DNA of 33,751 nt from Candidatus Bacteroides pullicola (GCA_019115825.1 DXCV01000071.1:1-33751), one strand, 5' to 3'; numbered from the stretch's first letter, positions 25,168-32,072 are shown. Translations and numbers: made by a program. Notes: generated by a model not told the origin, from the letters alone.

Positions 25168-26130
25168 TCACTTGTTGACACAATTTATCGTTTCCCCCTT
25201 CATCCATGCGCGGAGATTCTCCAGCATAATGTGCATCAACCTCTCGCGTGCGGCAGTGCTTGCCCACGCAATATGGGGGGTGATGTAGCAATGGCGTGCC
25301 GTCAGGAGGGGATTGTCTGCACGCGGCGGCTCAGTGGAGAGCACGTCAAGTCCGGCGGCATAGATACGACCTTCGTTCAACGCATCGGCAAGCGCCTGTT
25401 CGTCTACCAACGGGCCTCGTGCGGTATTGATAAGGATGGCCGTAGGCTTCATCAAAGCCAACCGTCGGGCATCGACCAAAGATTGCGTGCTGGCATTCAG
25501 AGGACAATGCAGGCTGACGATATCACACTCGGCGAAAAGCCGGTCGAGCGAGTCGGCCTTTTGGATTTCCAGAGGTAATTGGGTGGCAGGCTTTGAGGTG
25601 TATGCCATCACTTTCATGGAAAAGCCAAGGGCGATGCGTGCCGTCTGTTGACCCGTGTGCCCCAATCCTACTATTCCTAACTTTTTACCGCGCAACTCTA
25701 TCAGCGGCGTATCCCAAAAGCAGAAGTCGGGGCTTTGCGTCCAGCGTCCCCGGTGCACTTCTTCCGAATGATGCTGCACTTGTTGGGCGATGTTGAGGAT
25801 GTGGGCAAACACCATCTGCGCCACCGAATCCGTGCTGTATGCGGGGATATTAGTCACCACCACGCCCTGCTTGCGGGCAGCATCCACGTCCACGATGTTG
25901 TATCCCGTGGCCAGCACTCCGATGTACTTCAGTGCAGGTAGCGCCTCGATATGCTCCCGACTGAGCACGGTCTTGTTTGTCAATAAAACTTCCGCATCTT
26001 TAGCCCGCGCTAATACTTCCTGGGGAGCGGTACGGTCATAAATGGTGCATTCTCCCAGGGTTTTGAGTTCATCCCAGCACAAATCGCCGGGATTGGCCGC
26101 ATAGCCGTCCAATACTACTATTTTCATCAT
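25168..26130 (-). CDS. D-2-hydroxyacid dehydrogenase (glycerate/hydroxypyruvate type)
   Basis: A 320-residue NAD-dependent enzyme of the D-isomer-specific 2-hydroxyacid dehydrogenase family. The nucleotide-binding motif reads GIVGLGHTGQQTARIAL. The catalytic residues are in place: Arg in INTARGPLVDEQALADAL, Glu in LDVLSTEPP and His in ITPHIAWAS. The N-terminal flavodoxin-like domain has LKYIGVLATGYNIVDVDAA. It most resembles glycerate or hydroxypyruvate reductases, but the substrate cannot be set from sequence. Two ATG codons in a row (26130 and 26127) are possible starts. It follows a tiny membrane-protein ORF by 21 bp and probably shares its transcript. Confidence 0.9.
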   Translation of the reverse strand: MMKIVVLDGYAANPGDLCWDELKTLGECTIYDRTAPQEVLARAKDAEVLLTNKTVLSREHIEALPALKYIGVLATGYNIVDVDAARKQGVVVTNIPAYSTDSVAQMVFAHILNIAQQVQHHSEEVHRGRWTQSPDFCFWDTPLIELRGKKLGIVGLGHTGQQTARIALGFSMKVMAYTSKPATQLPLEIQKADSLDRLFAECDIVSLHCPLNASTQSLVDARRLALMKPTAILINTARGPLVDEQALADALNEGRIYAAGLDVLSTEPPRADNPLLTARHCYITPHIAWASTAARERLMHIMLENLRAWMKGETINCVNK

Positions 26131-26151
26131 TTTTCTGTTATAAAAGTAAAT

Positions 26152-26256
26152 TCACGCTCGGCTGCCTTTCCGGCTGTCCATGCGCGCAATGTAGAGTGCT
26201 GTAACCACAGCAATGGCGGTTGCCGTAAGAAGGAAGCAAATTAATCCCATGTTCAT
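26152..26256 (-). CDS. Small single-pass membrane protein (34 codons)
   Basis: The frame from ATG 26256 encodes 34 residues, MNMGLICFLLTATAIAVV onward, with one hydrophobic segment of about 20 residues and a basic tail (RMDSRKGSRA), so inside-positive C-terminus is likely. A strong AGGAGG-type Shine-Dalgarno sequence lies directly upstream and is best spaced for the second ATG at 26250, which would give 32 residues. Such a strong site is unusual for this genome and argues that the ORF is real. The first ATG overlaps the stop of a 21-codon upstream ORF (ATGA). I do not recognise the family. Confidence 0.55.
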   Translation of the reverse strand: MNMGLICFLLTATAIAVVTALYIARMDSRKGSRA

Positions 26257-26318
26257 TCCTCCTTTCTTTTTATGCCTATATCAAGCATAAAGTCTCCGGC
26301 TTTCTCCTTTAAATCCAT
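26253..26318 (-). CDS. Possible 21-codon upstream ORF coupled to the small membrane protein
   Basis: ATG at 26318 opens a frame encoding MDLKEKAGDFMLDIGIKRKE and a final Glu, ending in TGA that overlaps the next ATG. The product is charged and soluble-looking. Its 3' end forms the Shine-Dalgarno site of the following ORF, so its codons there may only reflect that site. Low confidence as a protein; it could be a coupling or regulatory ORF. Confidence 0.3.
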   Translation of the reverse strand: MDLKEKAGDFMLDIGIKRKEE

Positions 26319-26345
26319 ATCAGCTTTGTGAGTGGTTTCATATTG

Positions 26346-26353
26346 CAAAGGTA
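26346..26353 (-). promoter_or_regulatory. -7 box for the small ORFs and hydroxyacid dehydrogenase
   Basis: CAAAGGTA on the plus strand reads TACCTTTG on the minus strand. No -33 TTTG is seen at 20 bp. Four bases after the box an ATG (26341) opens a 10-codon frame MKPLTKLIWI, probably fortuitous. Confidence 0.5.
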
Positions 26354-26415
26354 CATTTTATCTATATAATATGAGGGCGAAGAATGCAACCACACCTAAA
26401 ATTATAGCTAACATA

Positions 26416-26820
26416 TCATTCCGTCCTCATATTTTTCCTCAATTCACCTTCCAGCCCGCTCAAATTAAGCGTAGGCAGATTGATAGTTCCCTTGCCCGAC
26501 AACGAAGTCAGCAGAGACACGTAAGCTCGCACATACGGGAACAAGATAGCAGGAGCATTTCTCGTAAGGAAATCGGGCACATTGGCCTCCTCGTTCTTTA
26601 ATGTGAAATAACCCAACACCTCGGCCTTTACATCAATAAGCCCGCCATTATCATACAGGTGTATACACAAAGTAAGGGTGAAATCTTTCCCGCGCTTCAC
26701 TCCGCTCGGCTCAATGTCTATCCTCAACTCCTCACCGTCAGGAATGTTCTCACTCAGGTTAATCTCCGAGTGCTTCACGAGATAACCATTGAACTTGAAA
26801 GGTGAAATTTTCGTTTCCAT
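26416..26820 (-). CDS. SecB-like chaperone
   Basis: A 134-residue protein beginning METKISPFKFNGYLVKHSEI. The C-terminal half carries the part of SecB that is easiest to recognise: FLTRNAPAILFPYVRAYVSL, then LPTLNLSGLEGEL, comparable to the APxLLFPYAR...LPPxN region of SecB. Proteobacterial SecB keeps preproteins unfolded for export as a tetramer. In Bacteroidetes, SecB-like proteins often sit in small accessory operons, and some SecB-like proteins control toxin-antitoxin pairs (the TAC systems known from Mycobacterium tuberculosis). Here it is the third gene of an operon with a HEPN protein and an unknown acidic protein, four bases after the latter's stop. A TTG at 26832 is a less likely start. 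The surrounding DNA is AT-richer than the rest of the window. Confidence 0.75.
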   Translation of the reverse strand: METKISPFKFNGYLVKHSEINLSENIPDGEELRIDIEPSGVKRGKDFTLTLCIHLYDNGGLIDVKAEVLGYFTLKNEEANVPDFLTRNAPAILFPYVRAYVSLLTSLSGKGTINLPTLNLSGLEGELRKNMRTE

Positions 26821-26824
26821 AATA

Positions 26825-27196
26825 TCAGGCAACTAATAAACAATAATCTGAATAGTAATCCTGGTCTTCACAGCTTACGCCAAAAGTAGGTGACGACGCA
26901 TAAGTATAGCTGGGAATATCGTCATAACCGACCGAGAACAAAGGACAGACAATCCCGACGGAATCTCCTTCCGGTACAAAAAGAACAAGATAATACGGAT
27001 GCTTCGCCTCAAACATGTTGGTGAAGTCAAACTCCATGCGCGAATAAGGCTCTTCATTTATGCAACCTTCCGGGCCGGACACCTCAACGATATAGGTATC
27101 GTCGCAAGCACCTTTGCCACACTTGAACCGCATGGATGGATTAGATCCTATAGCCTTAATCAAAAAATCGCGAATATCTTTTTCTTCAGCATTCAT
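26825..27196 (-). CDS. Acidic protein of unknown function between HEPN and SecB-like genes
   Basis: I do not recognise this 123-residue protein. It is strongly acidic, has five or six cysteines, and shows no signal peptide or membrane helix. The middle part (YYLVLFVPEGDSVGIVCPLF) looks like beta strands. The C-terminal 30 residues are rich in Tyr, Ser and Asp and end in YSDYCLLVA, an exposed hydrophobic/aromatic tail. Its ATG overlaps the TGA of the HEPN gene (ATGA at 27196-27193), and its own stop is four bases before the SecB-like start, so the three proteins are translationally linked. By position it could be an antitoxin or a client of the SecB-like chaperone, with the aromatic tail as a chaperone-binding segment; this is inference only. 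Confidence 0.7.
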   Translation of the reverse strand: MNAEEKDIRDFLIKAIGSNPSMRFKCGKGACDDTYIVEVSGPEGCINEEPYSRMEFDFTNMFEAKHPYYLVLFVPEGDSVGIVCPLFSVGYDDIPSYTYASSPTFGVSCEDQDYYSDYCLLVA

Positions 27197-27594
27197 GTCC
27201 TAATAGTATTTATAATTCCAATAACAAACTTAGCCATATTTATACAATTCTCGCTTTCCTCCTTGCTGATACGGAACAACTTGTAATCCGAACGCTCCCG
27301 CATCTCTTTCAACTTCAAGATGTTGTTTTTGTATCTTTTCTCGTCTTTATAATCACTTATGCGGAGATGTTTCTTGATCTCGCTCAGCAATGCTTTGTGG
27401 CTATTCCCGCCATATTGGGAACTGGCAATAGACCATTGCCTATCCAACCCAACACCCTTGCGGATAAGTTTGTGCGACATCAGCTGTAAGCAGGCGTAAT
27501 AAGCCGAGTGACAAACGCTGTCATAATATGAACACTCGAACATCTTTTCTGCGGCACTCATATTAAGTTCTGATTTATCTTTCAACTCATTCAT
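27193..27594 (-). CDS. HEPN-domain protein
   Basis: A 133-residue, mostly helical, basic protein beginning MNELKDKSELNMSAAEKMFE. The segment FECSYYDSVCHSAYYACLQL is the usual first HEPN helix pair (short Tyr-rich turn then SAYYA), and LKEMRERSDYKLFRISKEES followed by CINMAKFVIGIIN fits the last helices. HEPN proteins are often RNases or toxins in toxin-antitoxin and defence systems; their active motif is Rx4-6H. Here the equivalent position reads RERSDY, the form common in the PF05168-like branch, without the His, so RNase activity is uncertain. It is the first gene of the three-gene operon, 45-50 bases after a well-formed promoter. Confidence 0.72.
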   Translation of the reverse strand: MNELKDKSELNMSAAEKMFECSYYDSVCHSAYYACLQLMSHKLIRKGVGLDRQWSIASSQYGGNSHKALLSEIKKHLRISDYKDEKRYKNNILKLKEMRERSDYKLFRISKEESENCINMAKFVIGIINTIRT

Positions 27595-27645
27595 TTTATG
27601 CGACAGTACCCATAATTCAAAATTTATACTGTTATATTAACACCG

Positions 27646-27677
27646 CAAATATACCCCCATCTAAGTTACCAAACAAA
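27646..27677 (-). promoter_or_regulatory. Promoter of the HEPN-X-SecB operon
   Basis: On the minus strand TTTG (27677-27674) and TATATTTG (27653-27646) are exactly 20 bp apart, a full match to the Bacteroidales consensus. Several overlapping CAAA copies (27670-27681) surround the -33 element. Confidence 0.78.
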
Positions 27678-27991
27678 CAAACCAACGTTTATTTCTTCCA
27701 TTCACAAAATTTAACATGTTTCGGTTGCGAATTCGTTGCGAATCGCTTATTTTTGTAATATTTAGAACTTTACAGCAGTACGAAAACACACCAAACATTG
27801 CGGCATTTTTTGTGCCCATACATAGAAATAGTTATATCTATCCGCCTTATTATAGGCATGATGACTGACATTTACTTTATCCAAACTTGCGACCTCCTGC
27901 CTAAGTAAATTTCATTTGCACCAGATTTGCACCACGAACCGCAAAAATACGCCCAAATACGCCCAAATACGTCACTTTTTAACGCTGCTAT
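27678..27991. other. Gene-free AT-rich region upstream of the HEPN operon with short direct repeats
   Basis: No gene is seen here. It holds three pairs of short direct repeats: TTGCGAAT at 27724 and 27735 (11 bp apart), ATTTGCACCA at 27914 and 27925 (11 bp apart), and AAATACGCCC at 27945 and 27955 with a partial third copy at 27965. Paired short repeats near a tRNA 3' end recall integrase arm or core sites of integrative elements, but no integrase gene is present. Confidence 0.6.
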
Positions 27992-28029
27992 TAACAAAAA
28001 CAGACACCCAGATTTGTATCTAAGTGCCT
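27992..28029 (-). terminator. Terminator of tRNA-Pro
   Basis: Read on the minus strand, AGGCACTTAGAT (28029-28018) pairs over all 12 positions with ATCTGGGTGTCT (28013-28002), three of them G-U, around a 4-base loop, and is followed by GTTTTTGTTAAT. The G-U pairs work only on the minus strand, which fixes the direction. Confidence 0.78.
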
Positions 28030-28041
28030 GATTTCCAATCG

Positions 28042-28116
28042 TCGGGGTGAAAGGATTCGAACCTTCGACCCCCTGCTCCCAAAGCAGGTGCGCTAACCGG
28101 ACTGCGCTACACCCCG
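28042..28116 (-). tRNA. tRNA-Pro (anticodon UGG)
   Basis: The minus strand gives a 75-nt cloverleaf: acceptor CGGGGTG/CACCCCG with discriminator A, a D arm with GTCCGGTTAGCGC, an anticodon stem CCTGC/GCAGG enclosing TTTGGGA with anticodon TGG, and a T arm GGTTCGAATCC. The CCA end is not encoded. Promoter and terminator flank it closely. Confidence 0.96.
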
Positions 28117-28138
28117 TCCTCTATTCTTAAACCGGGCG

Positions 28139-28170
28139 CAAAGGTAAAGACTTTCTTTGATTTGGGCAAA
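28139..28170 (-). promoter_or_regulatory. Promoter of tRNA-Pro
   Basis: On the minus strand TTTG (28170-28167) and TACCTTTG (28146-28139) are 20 bp apart, a perfect consensus, about 22 bp before the mature tRNA 5' end. Confidence 0.85.
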
Positions 28171-28209
28171 CGTTTCCCGGCTTTTTCTTTGCGCGGCGGA
28201 TGAATTGGC

Positions 28210-29049
28210 TCACCGCACAGCGCCCAGTTGGAGCTGATAGCTCAGGCAACCTGCTCCGAAATCATGAACCGGCCAGTCGCTGTCGCCACTGAACAAGCCG
28301 TAGACGGACGAGCCGGAGCCGCTCATGGAAGCATAGATGGCTCCCATGCGATACATCTCTTCCTTGATTTCCGCAATGCGGGGAAAGCGGGGGAAGATGC
28401 TTTCTTCGAAGTCGTTGACCAAGCTATGACGCCACTCCGCCAAGGGGAGACGCACGCTTTCCTTCGGCGAGACCTCGGCTGGGCGAGGACGAACCTGGGC
28501 GAAGGCGTCGCGCGTGGAGACGAAGACATCGGGCTTCACCACCCAGAGTTTGTAGCCCTCCAGCGAGAGGGAGATGGGCGTAAACAGATTCCCGATGCCC
28601 TCGGCGTAGACAGGCTTGTTGCGGATGAAAAAGGCGCAGTCGGCTCCGAGGCGGGCAGCGTAGGCTTCCAATTGCTCTTCGGTCAATCCGATGGCGTACA
28701 ACTCGTTCAGCATCTTCAGCATGAAAGCTGCGTCTGCCGAACCACCCCCCAATCCTGCTCCCGACGGGATGTGCTTGAAGAGGTGGATGTCAGTGGGAGG
28801 CAAGTCGAAGTCTTGGTCGAGCATCCGGTAGGCCTTCACCACCAGATTGTCTTCGGGATGGCCTGCCACCTCGTCGCCATGGAGGTGGAGGACATATTTC
28901 TGCGCGCCGGCTGCCTGCAGGGGGACAATTTCCAGCGCGTCCTCCAGCGGGATGGGATAGAAGACCGTTTCCAAGTCGTGGTATCCGTCCGGTTTGCGCC
29001 GGGTGATGTTCAGTCCCAAGTTGATTTTCGCGTTCGGGAATGTCAGCAT
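28210..29049 (-). CDS. ispE: 4-diphosphocytidyl-2-C-methyl-D-erythritol kinase
   Basis: IspE phosphorylates CDP-methylerythritol in the non-mevalonate route to isoprenoids. The 279-residue protein begins MLTFPNAKINLGLNITRRKP followed by DGYHDLETVFYPI, the classical IspE N-terminus. The GHMP-kinase ATP loop is PSGAGLGGGSADAA, and a C-terminal glycine-rich motif MSGSGSSVYGLF completes the active site. The ATG at 29049 is chosen over a TTG two codons upstream. It is divergent from the sialic-acid operon, with its own -7 box, and its 3' end lies 93 bp from the tRNA-Pro gene. Confidence 0.97.
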   Translation of the reverse strand: MLTFPNAKINLGLNITRRKPDGYHDLETVFYPIPLEDALEIVPLQAAGAQKYVLHLHGDEVAGHPEDNLVVKAYRMLDQDFDLPPTDIHLFKHIPSGAGLGGGSADAAFMLKMLNELYAIGLTEEQLEAYAARLGADCAFFIRNKPVYAEGIGNLFTPISLSLEGYKLWVVKPDVFVSTRDAFAQVRPRPAEVSPKESVRLPLAEWRHSLVNDFEESIFPRFPRIAEIKEEMYRMGAIYASMSGSGSSVYGLFSGDSDWPVHDFGAGCLSYQLQLGAVR

Positions 29050-29098
29050 ATCCAATGATTTTTTGCGGGTATTCTTGAAAATATTTCCTGTTGGGAGG

Positions 29099-29106
29099 CA
29101 AAAATA
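29099..29106 (-). promoter_or_regulatory. -7 box for ispE
   Basis: CAAAAATA on the plus strand reads TATTTTTG on the minus strand, 49 bp before the ispE ATG. No clear -33 element. Confidence 0.5.
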
Positions 29107-29113
29107 GGAATTT

Positions 29114-29146
29114 ATTGGATAATTCCACCGATTTTTTTTACTTTTG
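29114..29146 (+). promoter_or_regulatory. Promoter of the sialic-acid operon
   Basis: ATTG (29114-29117, three of four) and TACTTTTG (29139-29146) are 21 bp apart. The leader before the ATG at 29206 would be about 50 nt. I see no obvious NanR-type palindrome. Confidence 0.65.
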
Positions 29147-29205
29147 TGAGCGAACTCGCTTCAAAAAGACACTCATGAACAACATCAACTCATAAAAAAG
29201 ATAAG

Positions 29206-29658
29206 ATGATTCTATCAGATTTACAACACAGCGAGCGGATTGAACCGCTTCATCCTTTGTTCAAGACGCTCTTCGACTACGTCAAGTCGCACGACCTGCT
29301 CCACGCTGAACCGGGGCGTATCGAAATCGACGGGGACAACCTGTTTATCAACAACGTAGCTGCCCATGGCGTACCTGCCGAGAAGCAACCTTTGGAAGCC
29401 CATCGGGATTACATCGACGTGCACATCCTGCTGGAGGGCACGGAGCGCATCGGATGGAAGTCCATCGAGGCTGTCAGCAACGTCACGAAACCCTACGAAG
29501 CAGTGGGCGACTGCGCCCTCTACACCGAACCGGCCAGCGCCTACGTGGACCTGACACCCGGCCAGTTCCTCATCGTCTATCCGGAAGACCCGCACGCGCC
29601 GCTCATCGGAGACGGGCCCATCCGCAAGCTGATAGGCAAGGTGCGCATCGACGTGTGA
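29206..29658 (+). CDS. YhcH/DUF386 (NanQ-like) sialic-acid anomerase
   Basis: A 150-residue cytoplasmic cupin of the YhcH/YjgK/YiaL family. Members linked to nan operons (E. coli NanQ) speed the conversion of alpha- to beta-N-acetylneuraminate or related sugars. The conserved metal-binding pattern is visible: KQPLEAHRDYIDVHILLEGTE with His and Glu residues, then FLIVYPEDPHAPLIGDG with a later His, and the terminal KLIGKVRIDV. It is the first gene of an operon with a transporter, NanL and an epimerase, which supports a sialic-acid role. A six-codon frame (ATG at 29175) upstream is probably fortuitous. Confidence 0.88.
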   Translation: MILSDLQHSERIEPLHPLFKTLFDYVKSHDLLHAEPGRIEIDGDNLFINNVAAHGVPAEKQPLEAHRDYIDVHILLEGTERIGWKSIEAVSNVTKPYEAVGDCALYTEPASAYVDLTPGQFLIVYPEDPHAPLIGDGPIRKLIGKVRIDV

Positions 29659-29697
29659 TTGTTTGAATTTTCATCATTAACTTTTATATTTAAGCAC

Positions 29698-30936
29698 ATG
29701 AAGAACAGCAAGTATTATCCTTGGATTGTGGTGGGTCTCCTGTGGGTGGTGGCCCTGTTGAACTACATGGACCGTCAGATGCTCTCCACCATGCAGGAGG
29801 CGATGAAGGCCGATATCGTCGAACTGAACAAGGCCGAAGCGTTTGGCGCGCTGATGGCCATCTTCCTTTGGATTTATGGATTCCTCAGCCCGGTGGCGGG
29901 CATGGTGGCCGACCGCTTCAGCCGGAAGTGGCTGGTGGTGGGCAGCCTGTTCGTCTGGTCGTTCGTCACGTGGATGATGGGCTATGCCGACACCTTCAAC
30001 CAGCTCTATTGGCTGCGCGCCATCATGGGTGTCAGCGAGGCGCTCTACATCCCCTCTGCCCTATCCTTGATTACCGACTGGCACCCGGGCAAATCGCGCT
30101 CCTTAGCCGTCGGCATCCACATGACCGGCCTCTACGTGGGGCAGGCAGTCGGAGGCTTCGGCGCCACGATAGCCGCGATGTTCACCTGGCACTCCACCTT
30201 CCATTGGTTCGGCATCGTCGGCGTGGTTTATTCCTTAATACTGATGATGTTGCTGCATGAGAATCCCCAGCACGCCGCCCCGTCCAAGAAGCTGGCAACA
30301 GCGCCGACGGAGAAGAAACCGTCCGTCTTTGCCGGGCTGGGCGTATTGTTCTCCACGTGGGCTTTCTGGATTATCCTGTTCTATTTTGCCGCACCCAGCC
30401 TGCCGGGTTGGGCCATCAAGAACTGGTCGCCCACATTGTTCTCCGAGAGCCTGGGACTGCCCATGTCGCAAGCCGGACCTATATCCACCATCACCATTGC
30501 CGTGTCCTCCTTCATTGGCGTCATCATAGGCGGCTTGATGAGCGACCGTTGGGTGCAGCGCAATGTCCGCGGACGTGTCTACACAGGCGCCATCGGCCTG
30601 GGACTGATGATACCCGCCTTGCTGCTGTTGGGCTTCGGACATAGTCTGGTGGCCGTGGTAGGCTCGGGCCTGTTGTTCGGCATCGGCTATGGCATGTTCG
30701 ACACCAACAATATGCCCATCCTCTGCCAGTTTGTTTCCACCAAATACCGCGGTACGGCCTACGGCTTGATGAATATGACAGGCGTCTTTGCCGGAGCAGC
30801 CGTCACCAAGGTGCTGGGCACATGGACGGACGGTGGCAACCTGGGACTGGGCTTCGCCATGCTGAGCATCTTCGTGCTGGTGGCTGTGGCTTTGCAGCTC
30901 TACTTCCTGCGGCCTACGACGGACAATATGGAGTGA
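29698..30936 (+). CDS. nanT: MFS transporter, probable N-acetylneuraminate importer
   Basis: A 412-residue inner-membrane transporter of the major facilitator superfamily with about 12 hydrophobic segments. It begins MKNSKYYPWIVVGLLWVVAL, followed by LNYMDRQMLST and, after helix 2, the loop motif GMVADRFSRKWLVV typical of MFS. The second half repeats it as GGLMSDRWVQRN. The protein resembles the anion:cation symporter group that includes sugar-acid carriers. In Bacteroides fragilis the nanLET cluster holds an MFS-type NanT, and this gene sits between YhcH and NanL, so sialic acid is the likely substrate; the specificity is from context. The start at 29698 is preferred over an upstream frame start at 29659 that precedes non-family sequence. 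Confidence 0.85.
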   Translation: MKNSKYYPWIVVGLLWVVALLNYMDRQMLSTMQEAMKADIVELNKAEAFGALMAIFLWIYGFLSPVAGMVADRFSRKWLVVGSLFVWSFVTWMMGYADTFNQLYWLRAIMGVSEALYIPSALSLITDWHPGKSRSLAVGIHMTGLYVGQAVGGFGATIAAMFTWHSTFHWFGIVGVVYSLILMMLLHENPQHAAPSKKLATAPTEKKPSVFAGLGVLFSTWAFWIILFYFAAPSLPGWAIKNWSPTLFSESLGLPMSQAGPISTITIAVSSFIGVIIGGLMSDRWVQRNVRGRVYTGAIGLGLMIPALLLLGFGHSLVAVVGSGLLFGIGYGMFDTNNMPILCQFVSTKYRGTAYGLMNMTGVFAGAAVTKVLGTWTDGGNLGLGFAMLSIFVLVAVALQLYFLRPTTDNME

Positions 30937-30949
30937 ATTGTGAATTGAG

Positions 30950-30974
30950 AATTGAGATTTGAGACAATTGAGAC
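30950..30974. repeat. 25-bp repeat, inverted copy at 33676-33700
   Basis: The 25 bases here (AATTGAGATTTGAGACAATT and then GAGAC) recur without mismatch in reverse orientation at 33676-33700. Nearby bases extend the similarity as further TTGAGA repeats. The two copies flank nanL and the epimerase gene. Confidence 0.85.
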
Positions 30975-31012
30975 ATTGAGATTTTGACAACCATATAAAA
31001 TAATACAGAATT

Positions 31013-31930
31013 ATGGAAAAAATTATTGGATTGATTGACGCACCGTTTACCCCGTTTTACGAGAACGGTGAGGTGAACTACGAACCCATCGAGGCCTACG
31101 CCAAGATGTTGCAGAAGAACGGCCTGAAAGGCGTGTTCATCAACGGCTCGTCCGGCGAAGGCTACATGCTGACCGAGGAAGAGCGCATGAAGCTGGCCGA
31201 ACGCTGGATGGAGGTGGCTCCCGAAGGCTTCAAGGTGATTGTGCACGTGGGAAGCTGCTGCGTGAAGTCCAGCCGGATGCTGGCCGAACATGCCCAGAAG
31301 ATAGGCGCGTGGGGCGTAGGCGCCATGGCTCCTCCTTTCCCGAAAATCGGGCGCATCGAGGAGCTGGTGAAGTATATCGAGGAGATTGCCGCTGGTGCTC
31401 CCGACCTGCCTTTCTACTACTACCACATCCCCGCTTTCAACGGCGCCTTCCTGCCGATGGTGAAGCTGCTGGAAGCCGTGGACGGACGCGTGCCCAACTT
31501 TGCCGGCATCAAATACACCTTCGAGAGCATGTACGAGTACAACCAATGCCGCTTGTACAAGGACGGCAAGTATGACATGCTGCACGGCCAAGACGAGACC
31601 ATCCTGCCCTGCCTGGCCATGGGCGGTGCGCAAGGCGGCATCGGCGGCACGACCAACTACAACGGCCGCGAGCTGACGGGCATCATCGAAGCTTGGAAAA
31701 ATGGTGACATCGAACTGGCGCGCGAACGTCAGAATTTCTCACAAGAGGTCATCAACGTCATCTGCAACTACCGCGGCAACATCGTGGCGGGCAAGCGCAT
31801 CATGAAACTCATCGGGCTTGACCTGGGCAAGAACCGCACGCCTTTCCAAAACATGACCGACGAGGAAGAGGCCCGCATGAAACAACAGCTGGAAGCTATT
31901 GACTTCTTCAGCCGCTGCAACCAATTCTGA
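31013..31930 (+). CDS. nanL: N-acetylneuraminate lyase
   Basis: A class I aldolase that splits N-acetylneuraminate into pyruvate and N-acetylmannosamine. The 305-residue protein has the DapA/NanA TIM-barrel signature: NGSSGEGYMLTEEER (substrate carboxylate loop at 44-58), Tyr137 in LPFYYYHIP and the Schiff-base Lys167 in FAGIKYTFES. The sequence YYYHIP, with the Tyr run before His-Ile-Pro, separates sialic-acid lyases from dihydrodipicolinate synthases. Late motifs include GGAQGGIGGTTNYN. It lies between the transporter and the epimerase; a repeat-bearing gap of 76 bp precedes it. The symbol follows Bacteroides fragilis usage. Confidence 0.94.
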   Translation: MEKIIGLIDAPFTPFYENGEVNYEPIEAYAKMLQKNGLKGVFINGSSGEGYMLTEEERMKLAERWMEVAPEGFKVIVHVGSCCVKSSRMLAEHAQKIGAWGVGAMAPPFPKIGRIEELVKYIEEIAAGAPDLPFYYYHIPAFNGAFLPMVKLLEAVDGRVPNFAGIKYTFESMYEYNQCRLYKDGKYDMLHGQDETILPCLAMGGAQGGIGGTTNYNGRELTGIIEAWKNGDIELARERQNFSQEVINVICNYRGNIVAGKRIMKLIGLDLGKNRTPFQNMTDEEEARMKQQLEAIDFFSRCNQF

Positions 31931-31935
31931 TTTAA

Positions 31936-32049
31936 TGGCACACAGATGACACTGATTGTACAGATGACCGCAGATTTATAAATTGAAAGTTGAAAATGAA
32001 AATTGGAGAATCTGCGCAAATCTGCTTAATCTGAGTCATCTGTGTGCCA
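31936..32049. repeat. Imperfect inverted repeat with 41-bp arms between nanL and the epimerase gene
   Basis: The outer 15 bases, TGGCACACAGATGAC (31936-31950), pair perfectly with GTCATCTGTGTGCCA (32035-32049). The pairing continues imperfectly to 31976 and 32009, 33 of 41 positions in all. The right arm is itself a degenerate tandem repeat, with ATCTG at 32010, 32020, 32029 and 32038. The loop holds TTGAAAGTTGAAAATGAAAA, also found in inverted form after the epimerase gene. Confidence 0.85.
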
Positions 32050-32072
32050 ACACCGATAAACCTAAATAAGTT

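Noticed and set aside
26360..26415. Second attachment site matching the tRNA-Pro 3' end
   Set aside because: I looked for a copy of the tRNA 3' end at the far edge of the AT-rich block and found none by eye.
29175..29195. Six-codon ORF (MNNINS) in the leader of the nan operon
   Set aside because: Too short and without regulatory codon runs or hairpin; likely chance.
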